The translations under genes were made by a program, and so were the position numbers. DNA of 64,000 nucleotides from Melastoma dodecandrum (Eukaryota; Streptophyta; Magnoliopsida; Myrtales; Melastomataceae): assembly GCA_029817715.1 (NCBI GenBank), contig JARUPY010000079.1, positions 1,922,001 through 1,986,000 on the forward strand, given 5' to 3'. Positions 48,301 through 60,543 of this stretch are shown piece by piece. The notes beneath the pieces are model-generated. The model was not told where the DNA came from. It saw only the letters and a list, made by a program, of their open reading frames with translations, and did no database searches. How positions within the stretch are numbered: the stretch's first letter is position 1; every line of letters begins with the position of its first letter.

Positions 48301-49212
48301 TGCATGTACATTACACATTTGATGACGAGGACTCTCTCAAGGTTTCAACAACCCCGAAGACGAAGATTTCTTGAAGCGTGTGTATCAAACCGCGTGGATC
48401 TACCTCGGCCTAAAAAACCGTAGGTTCGAAGATTTAAAGTGGCCCCAACCTCGATCAAAGGTACAAAGGGGAGGTGCGGGCCTTCACGAATTTTCTTAAA
48501 GCCCACTTGTAACGGATTGCCGGCCCAAGTGTATAGGCCCGCAATCACCGCCCTTCCCCGCTCTTTTGATCTAAATACTTGCTTGTGATTGCGCGTATGT
48601 TTAGGCTTTAGGATTACGTCGTATGATTGGTTTTTAATCAAACAAACCTAAATTCGGGTCCAATGCCCGTTAAAACGTCGATAAGGGTTCGGCCTACTCC
48701 CGGATCGGGCCCAACACCCGTCAATCAAAAGTTAAATTTTTTGGACAAATCGTCACCCTTTTTGCATGGTTAGAATATAAAGGTTAGTAAATAGGAATCC
48801 CCGAACCTAACTCTGATTTTTTCGACTTAAAATCTCACCTTTAAAAACTAAGACGGTGGCGACTCCGAACAATTTACCAAAGTTAAACCATACCCTTTTT
48901 CGGAGCCATTTAGGATGAGGTGACAGCAATACGAGCCGCTCCTTGAGCCTTCCCCAAAATTCGTTAGCGAGGTCTTACGCAGCCTTTCGCCCGCCACCTT
49001 CAAGGAACTGAAGATGGTTGGCGAAATGTCCAGCAGACCCATTCGCGAATCCAGGGAAGGTCGAACCCGAATCCCTTTCCGCAGCATCCGGCGTTCGAGC
49101 TGTAACGCCGATCGGACTGGACCTCGGGGGAGCGGGCCCGGATCCTCGGGTTGCCCGAACCGCCTCGCGCGCACTAGGCCGGAAGGCGTGCGTACATCCC
49201 GGATGGCGACTC
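45264..49212 (+). mobile_element. Tat/Ogre-like LTR sequence inserted in the array, with loss of array sequence
   Basis: It starts with TGTAATACCCAAAATTATTG inside copy A. Near its right end is GGATGGCGACTCC (about 49201-49213), matching the LTR-PBS border (TGGCGACTC, tRNA-Arg type) of Tat/Ogre gypsy elements; GGTGGCGACTCCGAAC also occurs near 48855. The middle (46.5-48.3 kb) has repeats of CTACAACTTTCATGTTTTAC type, common in long plant LTRs. Right of 49212 the array resumes in mid-spacer, so the rest of copy A and about half a unit are gone. Class assignment is by short motifs. Confidence 0.5.
45916..46203 (+). other. small open frame in the Tat-like insert, unrecognised
   Basis: A 95-residue frame begins MSDPPRINSNIAATAEGDN and is rich in Ser, Arg and Pro. 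It sits in the inserted sequence just after an AAGGTAAG that could be a donor. No family is recognised, and it may be chance. Confidence 0.2.
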
Positions 49213-49510
49213 CGCCCTGTGTGGTAACGAAAGGGGCGCCCGTATAGTATTCCACAACACTTCTCTTGAAGAATTGCAAATGCTTTGGAAATCATCGGAC
49301 CGCCTAGTAAAATGCTCCCGTTCGGGTTACGAGTAATATACAGCGAGGTCAACGTTGTTTGCACCTCCACTGTCTGTCGCACAATCGCCATTTGAGCCCT
49401 GTCATGTTACTGATTTATCGTGACATGAGGACTTATACAGCTGCAACGAACTTCGGGAAGGAAGTTGCGTATGCACACGGATCGACGGAGCATTTCGTGG
49501 GAAGAACCCT

Positions 49511-49517
49511 TATATAA
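49511..49517 (+). promoter_or_regulatory. TATA box of copy B (same in other units)
   Basis: TATATAA lies 93 bp before the ATG. Equivalent boxes are at 44943, 51047, 58598, 60133 and 61670, in a conserved GAACCCTTATATAAACATCC context. Confidence 0.75.
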
Positions 49518-49603
49518 ACATCCCCCAAATAGCGTCGAGTCACGGATCATCGGAATAGCACTCATCTCCGTAGTCTCTTTCGGGGGAGACTTGCAGATAA
49601 ACA

Positions 49604-49921
49604 ATGGCCAATTCATCCAATGAGGCAGTGGTGATGGATGCACTCCTTGCCGTTGTAATAATAGCAGCGTTTGCTACGTGTGGCGACGCACTATTTGACA
49701 TATGCAAGGTCTCTCTCGACGAGATAAGTTCGTGCGAGCCTGCGGTGACGAGATGGATCGCGACACCCCCAACAAGCAAGTGCTGCGCGGTTCTGAGGAA
49801 GGCCGACCTAAAATGCCTTTGTGGCTACAAGACGAGCGTGTTTATTCCAGGCTATGTTAACATCAAGCTTGCCATGGAGCTTCCTTCTAAGTGCAACTTG
49901 GAACTTCCTGCTCGTTGCTAA
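49604..49921 (+). CDS. array copy B: DIR1-like lipid-transfer protein
   Basis: Intact, single exon, 105 residues. The hydrophobic signal starts at the second Met (MDALLAVVIIAAFATCGDA), so translation from residue 11 would also give a normal secretory precursor; the longer start matches the layout of the 28973 gene. The mature part starts near LFDIC and has eight cysteines spaced C-9-C-15-CC-9-CLC-23-C-7-C. Unlike the right-hand copies it has Asn in GYVNIKLAM where they have Asp. A secreted lipid carrier of the DIR1 family is the likely role. Confidence 0.9.
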   Translation: MANSSNEAVVMDALLAVVIIAAFATCGDALFDICKVSLDEISSCEPAVTRWIATPPTSKCCAVLRKADLKCLCGYKTSVFIPGYVNIKLAMELPSKCNLELPARC

Positions 49922-51179
49922 GGAGCCGACGACGGTAATGGCTGGGCTCCATTCGAACCATGCGCTTACAAAGATGTCGGATAATAAGCTCCAAACGAGT
50001 AAATAATATTTATCCCGAGAAGGCCTAATCACATAATTTGCAAAAATATACTGGTCTTGTTTTTTCTTGCTGTTTTTTAATCTTGGTGTAATGAAATTTG
50101 GGGCCTATGAAGATCAACTTCAAATAATAATGTAAGCTATATATTATGACGACGATGTTACATGTTGTTTAGAGTTTATGTATATATAAATATATATAGC
50201 TTACTTGGGAAAATTTCTTTTTACAATTTTGTTGAATTTATGATATTGAAAAAGGCCGCAATGATATAGGGGCTATGATTTTTTTATAGTGTTAAATTAC
50301 TTCTTTTAAACCTGAAGTTAAAAATATATTAATCATAAGAACATTTTTTTTTTCATTTTGTATTATATTCTTGTACAAATAAAAAAATACATTTTATTTA
50401 TATAGCTGTTTGATTTAAGCCCATTTAATTAGAAATAAGTATTCCATTACGAGTAATATTCATGGTTTCGTGAACCAAACATGATGTTAATCCTCTTGCC
50501 CGCTTGGTAAGTGCCTTCTCGATTCGCGAAATACATCGGCCGCTTGCAATCCACATGACCGGCTTCGGCGATGGAGCAGACTCTCTCGGGATGACATTGC
50601 TTGCGGTAACATAAATAGCGGAATGAAAATATATAGTTATAACAAGTTATCAAGTATTCACATTGGTCTCCTTCCGCTGTCTCGACGCCCGAGTTGAGGC
50701 CCCGACCTCGAGTGAGCCGACCTTGGATCCTTGTGTGGACTTCGCTCGCCCTGTGTGGTAACGAAAGGGGCGCCCGTATAATATTCCACAACACTTTTCT
50801 TGAAGAATTGCAAATGCTTTGGAAATCATCGGATCGCCTAGTAAAATGCTCCCGTTCGAGTTACGAGTAATATACAGCGAGGTCAACGTTGTTTGCACCC
50901 CCCACTGTCTGTCGCACAATCGCCATTTGAGCCCTGTCATGTTACTGATTTATCGTGACATGAGGACTTATACAGCTGCAACGAACTTCGGGAAGGAAGT
51001 TGCGTATGCACACGGAATCGACGGAGCATTTCGTGGGAAGAACCCTTATATAAACATCCCCCAAATAGCGTCGAGTCACGGATCATCGGAATAGCACTCA
51101 TCTCCGTAGTCTCTTTCGGGGGAGACTAGCAGATAAACAATGGCCAATTCATCCAATAAGGCAGTGGTGATGGATGCAC

Positions 51180-51728
51180 TGTAAGAAAAATTAATCCAAT
51201 CCAGGATCACCGCAATCGAATTTAGGACACGAAAAATTGTGGAAAACAGAGTCACATACCTGGCGCTAACGTACCTTTATAATAATCCGATTATCAATCC
51301 TTTAGCACAATTCATATTCCAGAATCATTGCCCGACTAGATCTATAAAAATACAGGGTGAAGTCGGTGATCTGGGTCTTCCTCTCCCTGACTTGCCGACG
51401 GCCGATGGAGCACCTCTATTAGGGTTAGGGCAAGTGGGAGAGGGGACCTAGCACCTGTTAATATAAAGTTTGACGGGTCCTTCCATCACGGGCTTACGTC
51501 AACACACTGGGCCTACACCGAATGCCATCCAGCCCACATTAATAAGAAAAAACCGAGATGTCGCAAAAGCCCATAGATCACCCAAAACCAAAAGGGGCTA
51601 TCATACATTGTCTCATATATCGTAATACAGCCTATTTTATAAAAATTGAAATCGGTAATTGATTATAGCCCAATAAGAATTTTATAAAAATAAAATAAAA
51701 TAATAAAGGTTAAAATAAAATTCCAACA
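51180..51728 (-). repeat. 3' LTR (minus orientation), 549 bp
   Basis: TGTAAGAAAAATTAATCC ... AAAATTCCAACA; same length as 56643-57191. It includes TTAGGGTTAGGG near 51419. Confidence 0.9.
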
Positions 51729-52214
51729 TTCTCCCACTTGGGCTATGATCAATTACAAAGCTTTTAAAAAACATTTTAGTTTTGAAAATGACTCTCAGGC
51801 TGTATACAATATGGCCATAGCAAAAACACAATATACGACAAACATCTCAAAAACAACCCCGACCATCAATGCTACTAACACTGAACCATAGCCGTTGTCA
51901 CACCATTTAATGGTGTTGAACAACCATGATCACAAGCGCCAGCAACACTAACGTCAATAGGTCAATGTGGTGGTGTAGCCGAAAATAACATCCCTGAATG
52001 TGATCTGAATGATGTTATTTTCGGTCGGTCTTCATCTTTCTATAAACTTATGCCCATAATGAGCTAGAAAGACAATAGAGCATAACCGCTCTGCAAAATG
52101 TCTCATAAACCTTAATGCGCGCAAATTGCATTGTGCTTTATAAGAGACACTATATTGACAAAACCGTCATACTCAAGACCAAGCACCAAGTCTCAAGATT
52201 TTCTTTAAAAAATT

Positions 52215-52560
52215 AAATGACTCTGTAACCTTTACATTTCTCTGAAGTCGGAGTGCACAATCCATAACCTTTATACTTCAGAGAAATCAGAGTATACACC
52301 TGTAACCTTAATGCTTCAGAAAAGCCAGATGAAATCATCTACCTCCGTAACCTTAATGTTTCATAAAGTGAGAGAAAACCATCTCTGTAACTTGAATACT
52401 TAGTGAAACCGGAGTAGACATCCGTAACCCGGATGCAACCAAATATATCTGACATCTTTATATTGAACCAAGGTCAGAGAATACCCTCTGTAACCTGTAT
52501 ACCTCGGTGATACCGGGGTAATCATCTGTAAACTTTACGCCTCAAAGAGGCCGGATAAAA
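52215..52560. repeat. degenerate ~50-60-bp repeats, CTGTAACCTTNATGCTTCAGAG type
   Basis: Seven or more diverged copies of (T)CTGTAACCTTTATACTTCAG followed by GAAACCGGAGTAGACA-like sequence lie in the coding-free LTR element. CTCTG...CAGAG pairs recur within copies and could form short stems. Confidence 0.65.
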
Positions 52561-53362
52561 TAAACCGAGCACTATTGCTCTATATGTCTCAACATAAGTA
52601 TCTCGAGAAAACATTTATGATGTCATACGAGATTTACAGACTTGACATGATCGTCATGCTCAAGATAGACACCAGATCTTAAGACTTTTAACAATGTGCA
52701 CATAATAAATCAGATAATCAACGATCATCAAATCTGATATTCAACATGTACAAAGCATGTTCCAAATACGACAGTTAAATAATCATGTCTATCAAATAAG
52801 ACATGGATATAAGGCTCCCACTAACCAAGCAAATCAAAATAATAAATCACTTATTATAACAATAAAAGCCAACTACGCTTCGCGTCGTATTCGTCTTGGT
52901 TAGAATTCAATCAATATTGTACCCACAACACAACAAATAATATAGGTGCTTTTATTATTTATCATCTATTTTTTCATTTTCGAAACAACACCACTCAACT
53001 AGCAAGAGTTGTATTCGTAAGAAACCTCAACATCCAACATGACAACTCAATATAACCTTATGTTGGACAATGCTCTAATGAGCCTTAACAAAAACTTCAA
53101 CTAATGAAAGCAATCAAATGATTCAGTTGAGGAGCTCCCACTGATCTAACATATCATCAAGAATCCAAGAACTCCCACAATTTTATTAGAACATAATATT
53201 TAAAGTTCTTAATGTTACTAAATTAATTTTGTTGCTAATCAATCATCACTTAACTCGACAATCGAGTAAATACATTTATCAATGATATAATCATAAATCA
53301 AGTGTCATGCCACTAGCATAACACAAGTCACATAAGAAGACTCCACAGAACTCAACAAGTGA

Positions 53363-54135
53363 GTCGCTTTGGCGACTAAACACCTGCAACATTATGTGAA
53401 ATCTCCCATACCGGGATGCTTATCAAACCTTCCCTCCCAACTCGACAATCGAGTTGAATACTAGAAAAATAAATTATGTAAATCCATAAATAATGTAATA
53501 TATAGTCACACAAGCAGATTTCACTGATCTCAACGAGCGAGTCGCTTTGGCAACCAAGCGCCCGTATCATCATGTGTAATCTTCCAATTCCAGGATGCTC
53601 GTAAAACCTTGTTTAGCCCACAAGCAAACAAAGTGACATACTCAAGAAATTCACATTGATACGTAAGTGCACATTGAGATTTACCCTCTTACACCAGTCA
53701 ATTTAAGACCTCTAAATTTATACATGAACCAGTGAGCAACAGATAGTATAAGGACTATCAAATAGGGACCAACCCAATGATCTCCACAGAAATACTCGAA
53801 ATGCGCCAAATGTAAGAACCAGACACCTTTGGGCAGAAAGGTCCCTACACCAGTACACCCAAGTCTCTAAACGTACCATCAACAAGATTTAGAAAATCTC
53901 ACCTGTCACTCCAAGCGAGCCACTTTGGCAGCCAAACACTCAAAGTACAAATATGAGACTTCTCACTTGTTGAGAACACGTGCGATTGTAAGAAACTTTC
54001 AGCTGTCACTCTGGCTAGGCCACTTTGGCAGCCAAACAACCAGAGCACAAATCTAAAATATCTCACCCGGATGCACGTGCCCATGAAGCACCTCGCTTGT
54101 CACTGTAAACGAGCCACTTTGGCAGCCAAACGCTT
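53363..54135. repeat. five spaced copies of GAGCCACTTTGGCAGCCAAAC
   Basis: Copies start at about 53361, 53539, 53917, 54016 and 54110 (the first two as GAGTCGCTTTGGCGACTAAA variants). They are preceded by TGTCACTC-like and followed by CTCACTTG/CTCCCAT-like sequence. The core can fold on itself (TTGGC/GCCAA). Confidence 0.7.
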
Positions 54136-56642
54136 ACAGTACAGATACGAAGTAACTCCACTTGCTCACATAATTATACACACAACTATCTTATGCATGC
54201 CAACTTAGACTAACGAGTCAAATAATGGTTCATAAGAGTCTCAAATCGAATAACAACCATAGTTGATAAATTTACTTACTCTCTATGTATTATAAATCTT
54301 TCAAATACTTTTGGTGTATTCAAACACCTTCTAAGAGAGTAATGTTTTAAATTACATCGAAAGAATAACTACGTTTTGTCTCTATTAAATAATAGTTTTT
54401 ATCCTAAAAGCACAAGGCAATTATAGGGATAAAATATAATTATACGGATAAAGATTTCTCGTTTAACCTATCATTTCACAACTGACATAGTAGATTTCAC
54501 ATCATAATGACTGAGTACCAAAGAATGTCTCGGCCTATGTTATTTTCGATAACCAAAATTTCATAATTGTCATACTCTTAGAAATGGAAGTCAAAATTTC
54601 ATTTCATATCATATGATTTTAAAATCAAAATCCTGTTTAGCAAGTAACCACTAATGCAGAAAAAACTAGTGATGCTGTAAGAATATGGGTCCTAACCAAT
54701 CATGTACTCAAAGCATGGAAGGTTTTCGCATAAAAATTTATTAAAAAAAAAAGTTCAAATTCAATGAAGCGTTTGTTACTCAGATGCTCATCTTGTTTAA
54801 TAAACCAACTAAGCCCAAAGAACCTAAAATCACAACTAGCAACACTCCCCTCTTCAGAGTTATAGGGCCACCTAGTTTCACTTGATATTCACCATGTTAA
54901 TACCTCTACAATATGTCAGGACCACTGTAGTGCGTCCGTACCCACTCCCTCGGGAGCGCCCAGGTGACTGTAATAGGTAGCGACCACGAGTGACACTACC
55001 TCCTCACTCTCCTCCGACATCACAGCCGGGTACGCACCATAGTGCTAGTGGAATCGACCTCCACTCATGCGAATACAAGCGGATTAATTCAACAACAAAT
55101 CAAATTCAACCGCGGCCGGGAAAACTAATTAGTCTCAGAGAAGGTTACATTTTCAGCCGACCAATAACAGACAAACCCATTGCCCAATTTCAATTCTGTG
55201 GTCATAGAGACCCAATTTCCTCCTATTGCAATTGCCGCCAAATGGGTGAAATAGAATTCTACTCATCTCACATTTTGGTGAACCTTAGTCATCCATTCCA
55301 CCATCATTTTGTTATGTAAATAAGGTTTTCAGCGCCAATAGAATATTTCTATGACAACATAGGTAGGTGATAATCATAACATACGAAGGGCTACCCACTA
55401 ACACCTTAGAAACTAGATGCTAGTAAATTGGATTCTTTTCCACCGTAAAGAGAGAAAAAAAATACACTAGTCCAATGATTGAACATAAAATTAAATGGAA
55501 TCTCTGGATAAGAAACCAAAGTCATCACAAATCATAAAAAAAAAAAAAAAACCGATGCACTCGTGATCAGTTTACGCACATTTTAACTAGACCCAAATAC
55601 AAGCATCAAGTAAGACAACTGCCATGAAAAATCTCAACCAGTAAGAAGCGGGACTTAAACACGATACATTGAAGCCAACATCATGGCACAAAACAACCGA
55701 TTCACATTGCTACCAGCACGGAATCGTCGTGAGTGGAGGATGCCGTCTCCTCACTCTGTGTGAAGGAGTATCGTGGCTATTGTCGCCCCAACCTCCGGCG
55801 ACTCAATTGTTCCGATTTTATTTATTTATTTTATTTAGCCAAGAATTCAATATCAAATAACATCGACAAAGTTATTTGAAATATGAAACCTTACTAACAA
55901 ATATTTTTACATTTCCCTTTCAAAATTCTAATATTTGATCTCAAATTTACTTTCAGGAATCCTAACCTTATTTTTTTTTATCCTGGGACCAATATCGGCC
56001 TCGCTGTAAATACTTACCGTCGCGTCCGCATGAGGGCACAGGGCAACATAAATTTCAGCCCTTCAATTCCCATCAGGGAAGCAACCCGTAATATCAAACA
56101 AAAACCATCTCAATGCCATTAGCATGCAAATCAACTCTCAATTTGTAAACTCCAATTAAATTACTCTCGGTGGCCAAAGCATACGGTCCAACCACCTAAC
56201 TAATCATCATCACCTTGAAGTATGGAACAGAGGGGCAACAATCAGACATTGGAATGATTACAACCCTCAACCTCGTCCATCTATTAAGAAGTTTAGAAAT
56301 TGAATTTTCAATATTTCACAGAGTAAAGCACGCCCAATCAAAGGTTTGATCGTTTATTATCGGTGAGGAAGGGAGTTAAGGATTTCCACAACCAGGGACG
56401 GAGTAATCCATGGACAGACGTCAACACCACCAGTAACCACGGAACACGCAGTTCAAAAACCCATCGACAAACCGCGGAACATTCCTAGGTTTGACGAAGG
56501 CGGAAGCACAGAGAGAGTAGGGAAAAGTAAAAGGGTAGACGTACAAGATCATAAGCGAATCCTAATGGCGATTCGTCAGACAGAGTCATCAAACAAAACG
56601 ATGTTCGATCCTAAATCGATTTAAGGATGCTCTGATACCACA

Positions 56643-57191
56643 TGTAAGAAAAATCAATCCAATCCAGGATCACCGCAATCGAATTTAGGATACAAAAAAT
56701 TGCGGAAAACAGAGTCACATACCTGGCGCTAACGTACCTTTGTAATAATCCGATTATCAATCCTTTAGCACAATTCATATTCCAGAATCATCGCCCGATT
56801 AGATCTGTAAAAATACAGGGTGAAGTCGGTGATCTGGGTCTTCCTCTCCCTGACTTGCCGACGGCCGATGGAGCACCTCTATTAGGGTTAGGGCAAGTGG
56901 GAGAGGGGACCTAGCACCTGTTAATATAAAGTGTGACGGGCCCTTCCATCACGGGCTTACGTCAACACACTGGGCCTACACCGAATGCCGTCCAGCCCAC
57001 ATTAATAAGAAAAAACCGAGATGTCGCAAAAGCCCATAGATCACCCAAAACCAAAAGGGGCTATCATGCATTGTCTCATATATCGTAATACAGCCTATTT
57101 TATAAAAATTGAAATCGGTAATTGATTATAGCCCAATAAAAATTTTATAAAAATAAAATAAAATAATAAAGGTTAAAATAAAATTCTAACA
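56643..57191 (-). repeat. 5' LTR (minus orientation), 549 bp
   Basis: TGTAAGAAAAATCAATCC ... AAAATTCTAACA, directly followed on minus by the PBS (56629-56642). Confidence 0.9.
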
Positions 57192-58690
57192 TGCACTCCT
57201 TGCCGTTGTAATAATAACAGCGTTTGCTACGTGTGGCGACGCACTATTTGACATATGCAAGGTCTCTCTCGACGAGATAAGTTCGTGCGAGCCTGCGGTG
57301 ACGAGATGGATCGCGACACCCCCAACAAGCAAGTGCTGCGCGGTTCTGAGGAAGGCCGACCTAAAATGCCTTTGTGGCTACAAGACGAGCGTGTTTATTC
57401 CAGGCTATGTCGACATCAAGCTTGCCATGCAGCTTCCTTCTAAGTGCAACTTGGAACTTCCTGCTCGTTGCTAAGGAGCCGACGACGGTAATGGCTGGGC
57501 TCCATTCGAACCATGCGCTTACAAAGATGTCGGATAATAAGCTCCAAACGAGTAAATAATATTTATCCCGAGAAGGCCTAATCACATAATTTGCAAAAAT
57601 ATACTGGTCTTGTTTTTTCTTGCTGTTTTTTAATCTTGGTGTAATGAAATTTGGGGCCTATGAAGATCAACTTCAAATAATAATGTAAGCTATATATTAT
57701 GACGACGATGTTACATGTTGTTTAGAGTTTATGTATATATAAATATATATAGCTTACTTGGGAAAATTTCTTTTTACAATTTTGTTGAATTTATGATATT
57801 GAAAAAGGCCGCAATGATATAGGGGCTATGATTTTTTTATAGTGTTAAATTACTTCTTTTAAAACTGAAGTTAAAAATATATTAATCCTAAGAACATTTT
57901 TTTTCATTTTGTATTATATTCTTGTACAAATAAAAAAAATACATTTTATTTATATAGCTGTTTGATTTAAGCCCATTTAATTAGAAATAAGTATTCCATT
58001 ACGAGTAATATTCATGGTTTCGTGAACCAAACATGATGTTAATCCTCTTGCCCGCTTGGTAAGTGCCTTCTCGATTCGCGAAATACATCGGCCGCTTGCA
58101 ATCCACATGACCGGCTTCGGCGATGGAGCAGACTCTCTCGGGATGACATTGCTTGCGGTAACATAAATAGCGGAATGAAAATATATAGTTATAACAAGTT
58201 ATCAAGTATTCACATTGGTCTCCTTCCGCTGTCTCGACGCCCGAGTTGAGGCCCCGACCTCGAGTGAGCCGACCTTGGATCCTTGTGTGGACTTCGCTCG
58301 CCCTGTGTGGTAACGAAAGGGGCGCCCGTATAATATTACACAACACTTTTCTGGAAGAATTGCAAATGCTTTGGAAATCATCGGACCGCCTGGTAAAATG
58401 CTCCCGTTCGGGTTACGAGTAATATACAGCGAGGTCAACGTTGTTTGCACCCCCACTGTCTGTCGCACAATCGCCATTTGAGCCCTGTCATGTTACTGAT
58501 TTATCGTGACATGAGGACTTATACAGCTGCAACGAACTTCGGGAAGGAAGTTGCGTATGCACACGGAATCGACGGAGCATTTCGTGGGAAGAACCCTTAT
58601 ATAAACATCCCCCAAATAGCGTCGAGTCACGGATCATCGGAATAGCACTCATCTCCGTAGTCTCTTTCGGGGGAGACTTGCAGATAAACA

Positions 58691-59008
58691 ATGGCCAATT
58701 CATCCAATGAGGCAGTGGTGATGGATGCACTCCTTGCCGTTGTAATAATAGCAGCGTTTGCTACGTGTGGCGACGCACTATTTGACATATGCAAGGTCTC
58801 TCTCGACGAGATAAGTTCGTGCGAGCCTGCGGTGACGAGATGGATCGCGACACCCCCAACAAGCAAGTGCTGCGCGGTTCTGAGGAAGGCCGACCTAAAA
58901 TGCCTTTGTGGCTACAAGACGAGCGTGTTTATTCCAGGCTATGTCGACATCAAGCTTGCCATGGAGCTTCCTTCTAAGTGCAACTTGGAACTTCCTGCTC
59001 GTTGCTAA
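58691..59008 (+). CDS. array copy E: DIR1-like lipid-transfer protein
   Basis: Intact 105-residue copy. It shows the array consensus: MDALLAVVII signal core, LFDICKVSLDEISSCEP, SKCCAVLRKADLKCLCGYK, VDIKLAMELPSKCNLELP. TATA at 58598. The spacer before it has a few private changes (TTACACAACACTTTTCTGG near 58337). Confidence 0.92.
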   Translation: MANSSNEAVVMDALLAVVIIAAFATCGDALFDICKVSLDEISSCEPAVTRWIATPPTSKCCAVLRKADLKCLCGYKTSVFIPGYVDIKLAMELPSKCNLELPARC

Positions 59009-60225
59009 GGAGCCGACGACGGTAATGGCTGGGCTCCATTCGAACCATGCGCTTACAAAGATGTCGGATAATAAGCTCCAAACGAGTAAATAATATTTAT
59101 CCCGAGAAGGCCTAATCACATAATTTGCAAAAATATACTGGTCTTGTTTTTTCTTGCTGTTTTTTAATCTTGGTGTAATGAAATTTGGGGCCTATGAAGA
59201 TCAACTTCAAATAATAATGTAAGCTATATATTATGACGACGATGTTACATGTTGTTTAGAGTTTATGTATATATAAATATATATAGCTTACTTGGGAAAA
59301 TTTCTTTTTACAATTTTGTTGAATTTATGATATTGAAAAAGGCCGCAATGATATAGGGGCTATGATTTTTTTATAGTGTTAAATTACTTCTTTTAAAACT
59401 GAAGTTAAAAATATATTAATCCTAAGAACATTTTTTTTTCATTTTGTATTATATTCTTGTACAAATAAAAAAAATACATTTTATTTATATAGCTGTTTGA
59501 TTTAAGCCCATTTAATTAGAAATAAGTATTCCATTACGAGTAATATTCATGGTTTCGTGAACCAAACATGATGTTAATCCTCTTGCCCGCTTGGTAAGTG
59601 CCTTCTCGATTCGCGAAATACATCGGCCGCTTGCAATCCACATGACCGGCTTCGGCGATGGAGCAGACTCTCTCGGGATGACATTGCTTGCGGTAACATA
59701 AATAGCGGAATGAAAATATATAGTTATAACAAGTTATCAAGTATTCACATTGGTCTCCTTCCGCTGTCTCGACGCCCGAGTTGAGGCCCCGACCTCGAGT
59801 GAGCCGACCTTGGATCCTTGTGTGGACTTCGCTCGCCCTGTGTGGTAACGAAAGGGGCGCCCGTATAATATTCCACAACACTTTTCTTGAAGAATTGCAA
59901 ATGCTTTGGAAATCATCGGACCGCCTGGTAAAATGCTCCCGTTCGGGTTACGAGTAATATACAGCGAGGTCAACGTTGTTTGCACCCCCACTGTCTGTCG
60001 CACAATCGCCATTTGAGCCCTGTCATGTTACTGATTTATCGTGACATGAGGACTTATACAGCTGCAACGAACTTCGGGAAGGAAGTTGCGTATGCACACG
60101 GAATCGACGGAGCATTTCGTGGGAAGAACCCTTATATAAACATCCCCCAAATAGCGTCGAGTCACGGATCATCGGAATAGCACTCATCTCCGTAGTCTCT
60201 TTCGGGGGAGACTTGCAGATAAACA

Positions 60226-60543
60226 ATGGCCAATTCATCCAATGAGGCAGTGGTGATGGATGCACTCCTTGCCGTTGTAATAATAGCAGCGTTTGCTACG
60301 TGTGGCGACGCACTATTTGACATATGCAAGGTCTCTCTCGACGAGATAAGTTCGTGCGAGCCTGCGGTGACGAGATGGATCGCGACACCCCCAACAAGCA
60401 AGTGCTGCGCGGTTCTGAGGAAGGCCGACCTAAAATGCCTTTGTGGCTACAAGACGAGCGTGTTTATTCCAGGCTATGTCGACATCAAGCTTGCCATGGA
60501 GCTTCCTTCTAAGTGCAACTTGGAACTTTCTGCTCGTTGCTAA
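60226..60543 (+). CDS. array copy F: DIR1-like lipid-transfer protein
   Basis: Intact and identical in protein to copy E except Ser for Pro three residues before the last cysteine (LELSARC). TATA at 60133. Near-identity with E and G implies very recent duplication or gene conversion. Confidence 0.92.
   Translation: MANSSNEAVVMDALLAVVIIAAFATCGDALFDICKVSLDEISSCEPAVTRWIATPPTSKCCAVLRKADLKCLCGYKTSVFIPGYVDIKLAMELPSKCNLELSARC

Larger units (their letters stand above)
51180..57191 (-). mobile_element. 6012-bp LTR element without coding capacity (LARD-like), TSD TGCAC
   Basis: Two 549-bp LTRs (51180-51728 and 56643-57191; TGTAAG...AACA) are flanked by the perfect TSD TGCAC (51175-51179 and 57192-57196). 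On minus, the PBS right after the 5' LTR is TGTGGTATCAGAGC, the initiator-Met type of copia elements; the PPT is AAGTGGGAGAA next to the 3' LTR. The 4.9-kb interior has no ORF above 110 codons and no gag or pol motif. It is therefore non-autonomous, a large retrotransposon derivative. It contains two tandem-repeat blocks. LTRs differ at about a dozen sites by eye. Confidence 0.9.
51140..57474 (+). pseudogene. array copy C: DIR1-like gene split by an LTR element in its signal peptide
   Basis: The first 40 bp (51140-51179) and the last 278 bp (57197-57474) together make one 318-bp copy, interrupted after codon 13 (ATGGATGCAC). The 3' part keeps all eight cysteines and differs from other copies by Thr in VIITAF and Gln in AMQLPSK. 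It has lost its start and promoter, so it is silent unless the LTR supplies transcription. Confidence 0.9.

Noticed and set aside
48975..49391. 138-codon minus frame across the Tat-like/array junction
   Set aside because: It joins spacer sequence to foreign sequence; a chance fusion at the junction.
49808..50032. 74-codon minus frame repeated behind each array gene
   Set aside because: It overlaps the complement of the lipid-transfer coding end; open by coincidence and copied with the unit.
51415..51432. TTAGGGTTAGGG as a possible telomere-like repeat
   Set aside because: Only two units, inside an LTR; plant telomere repeats are TTTAGGG and much longer.
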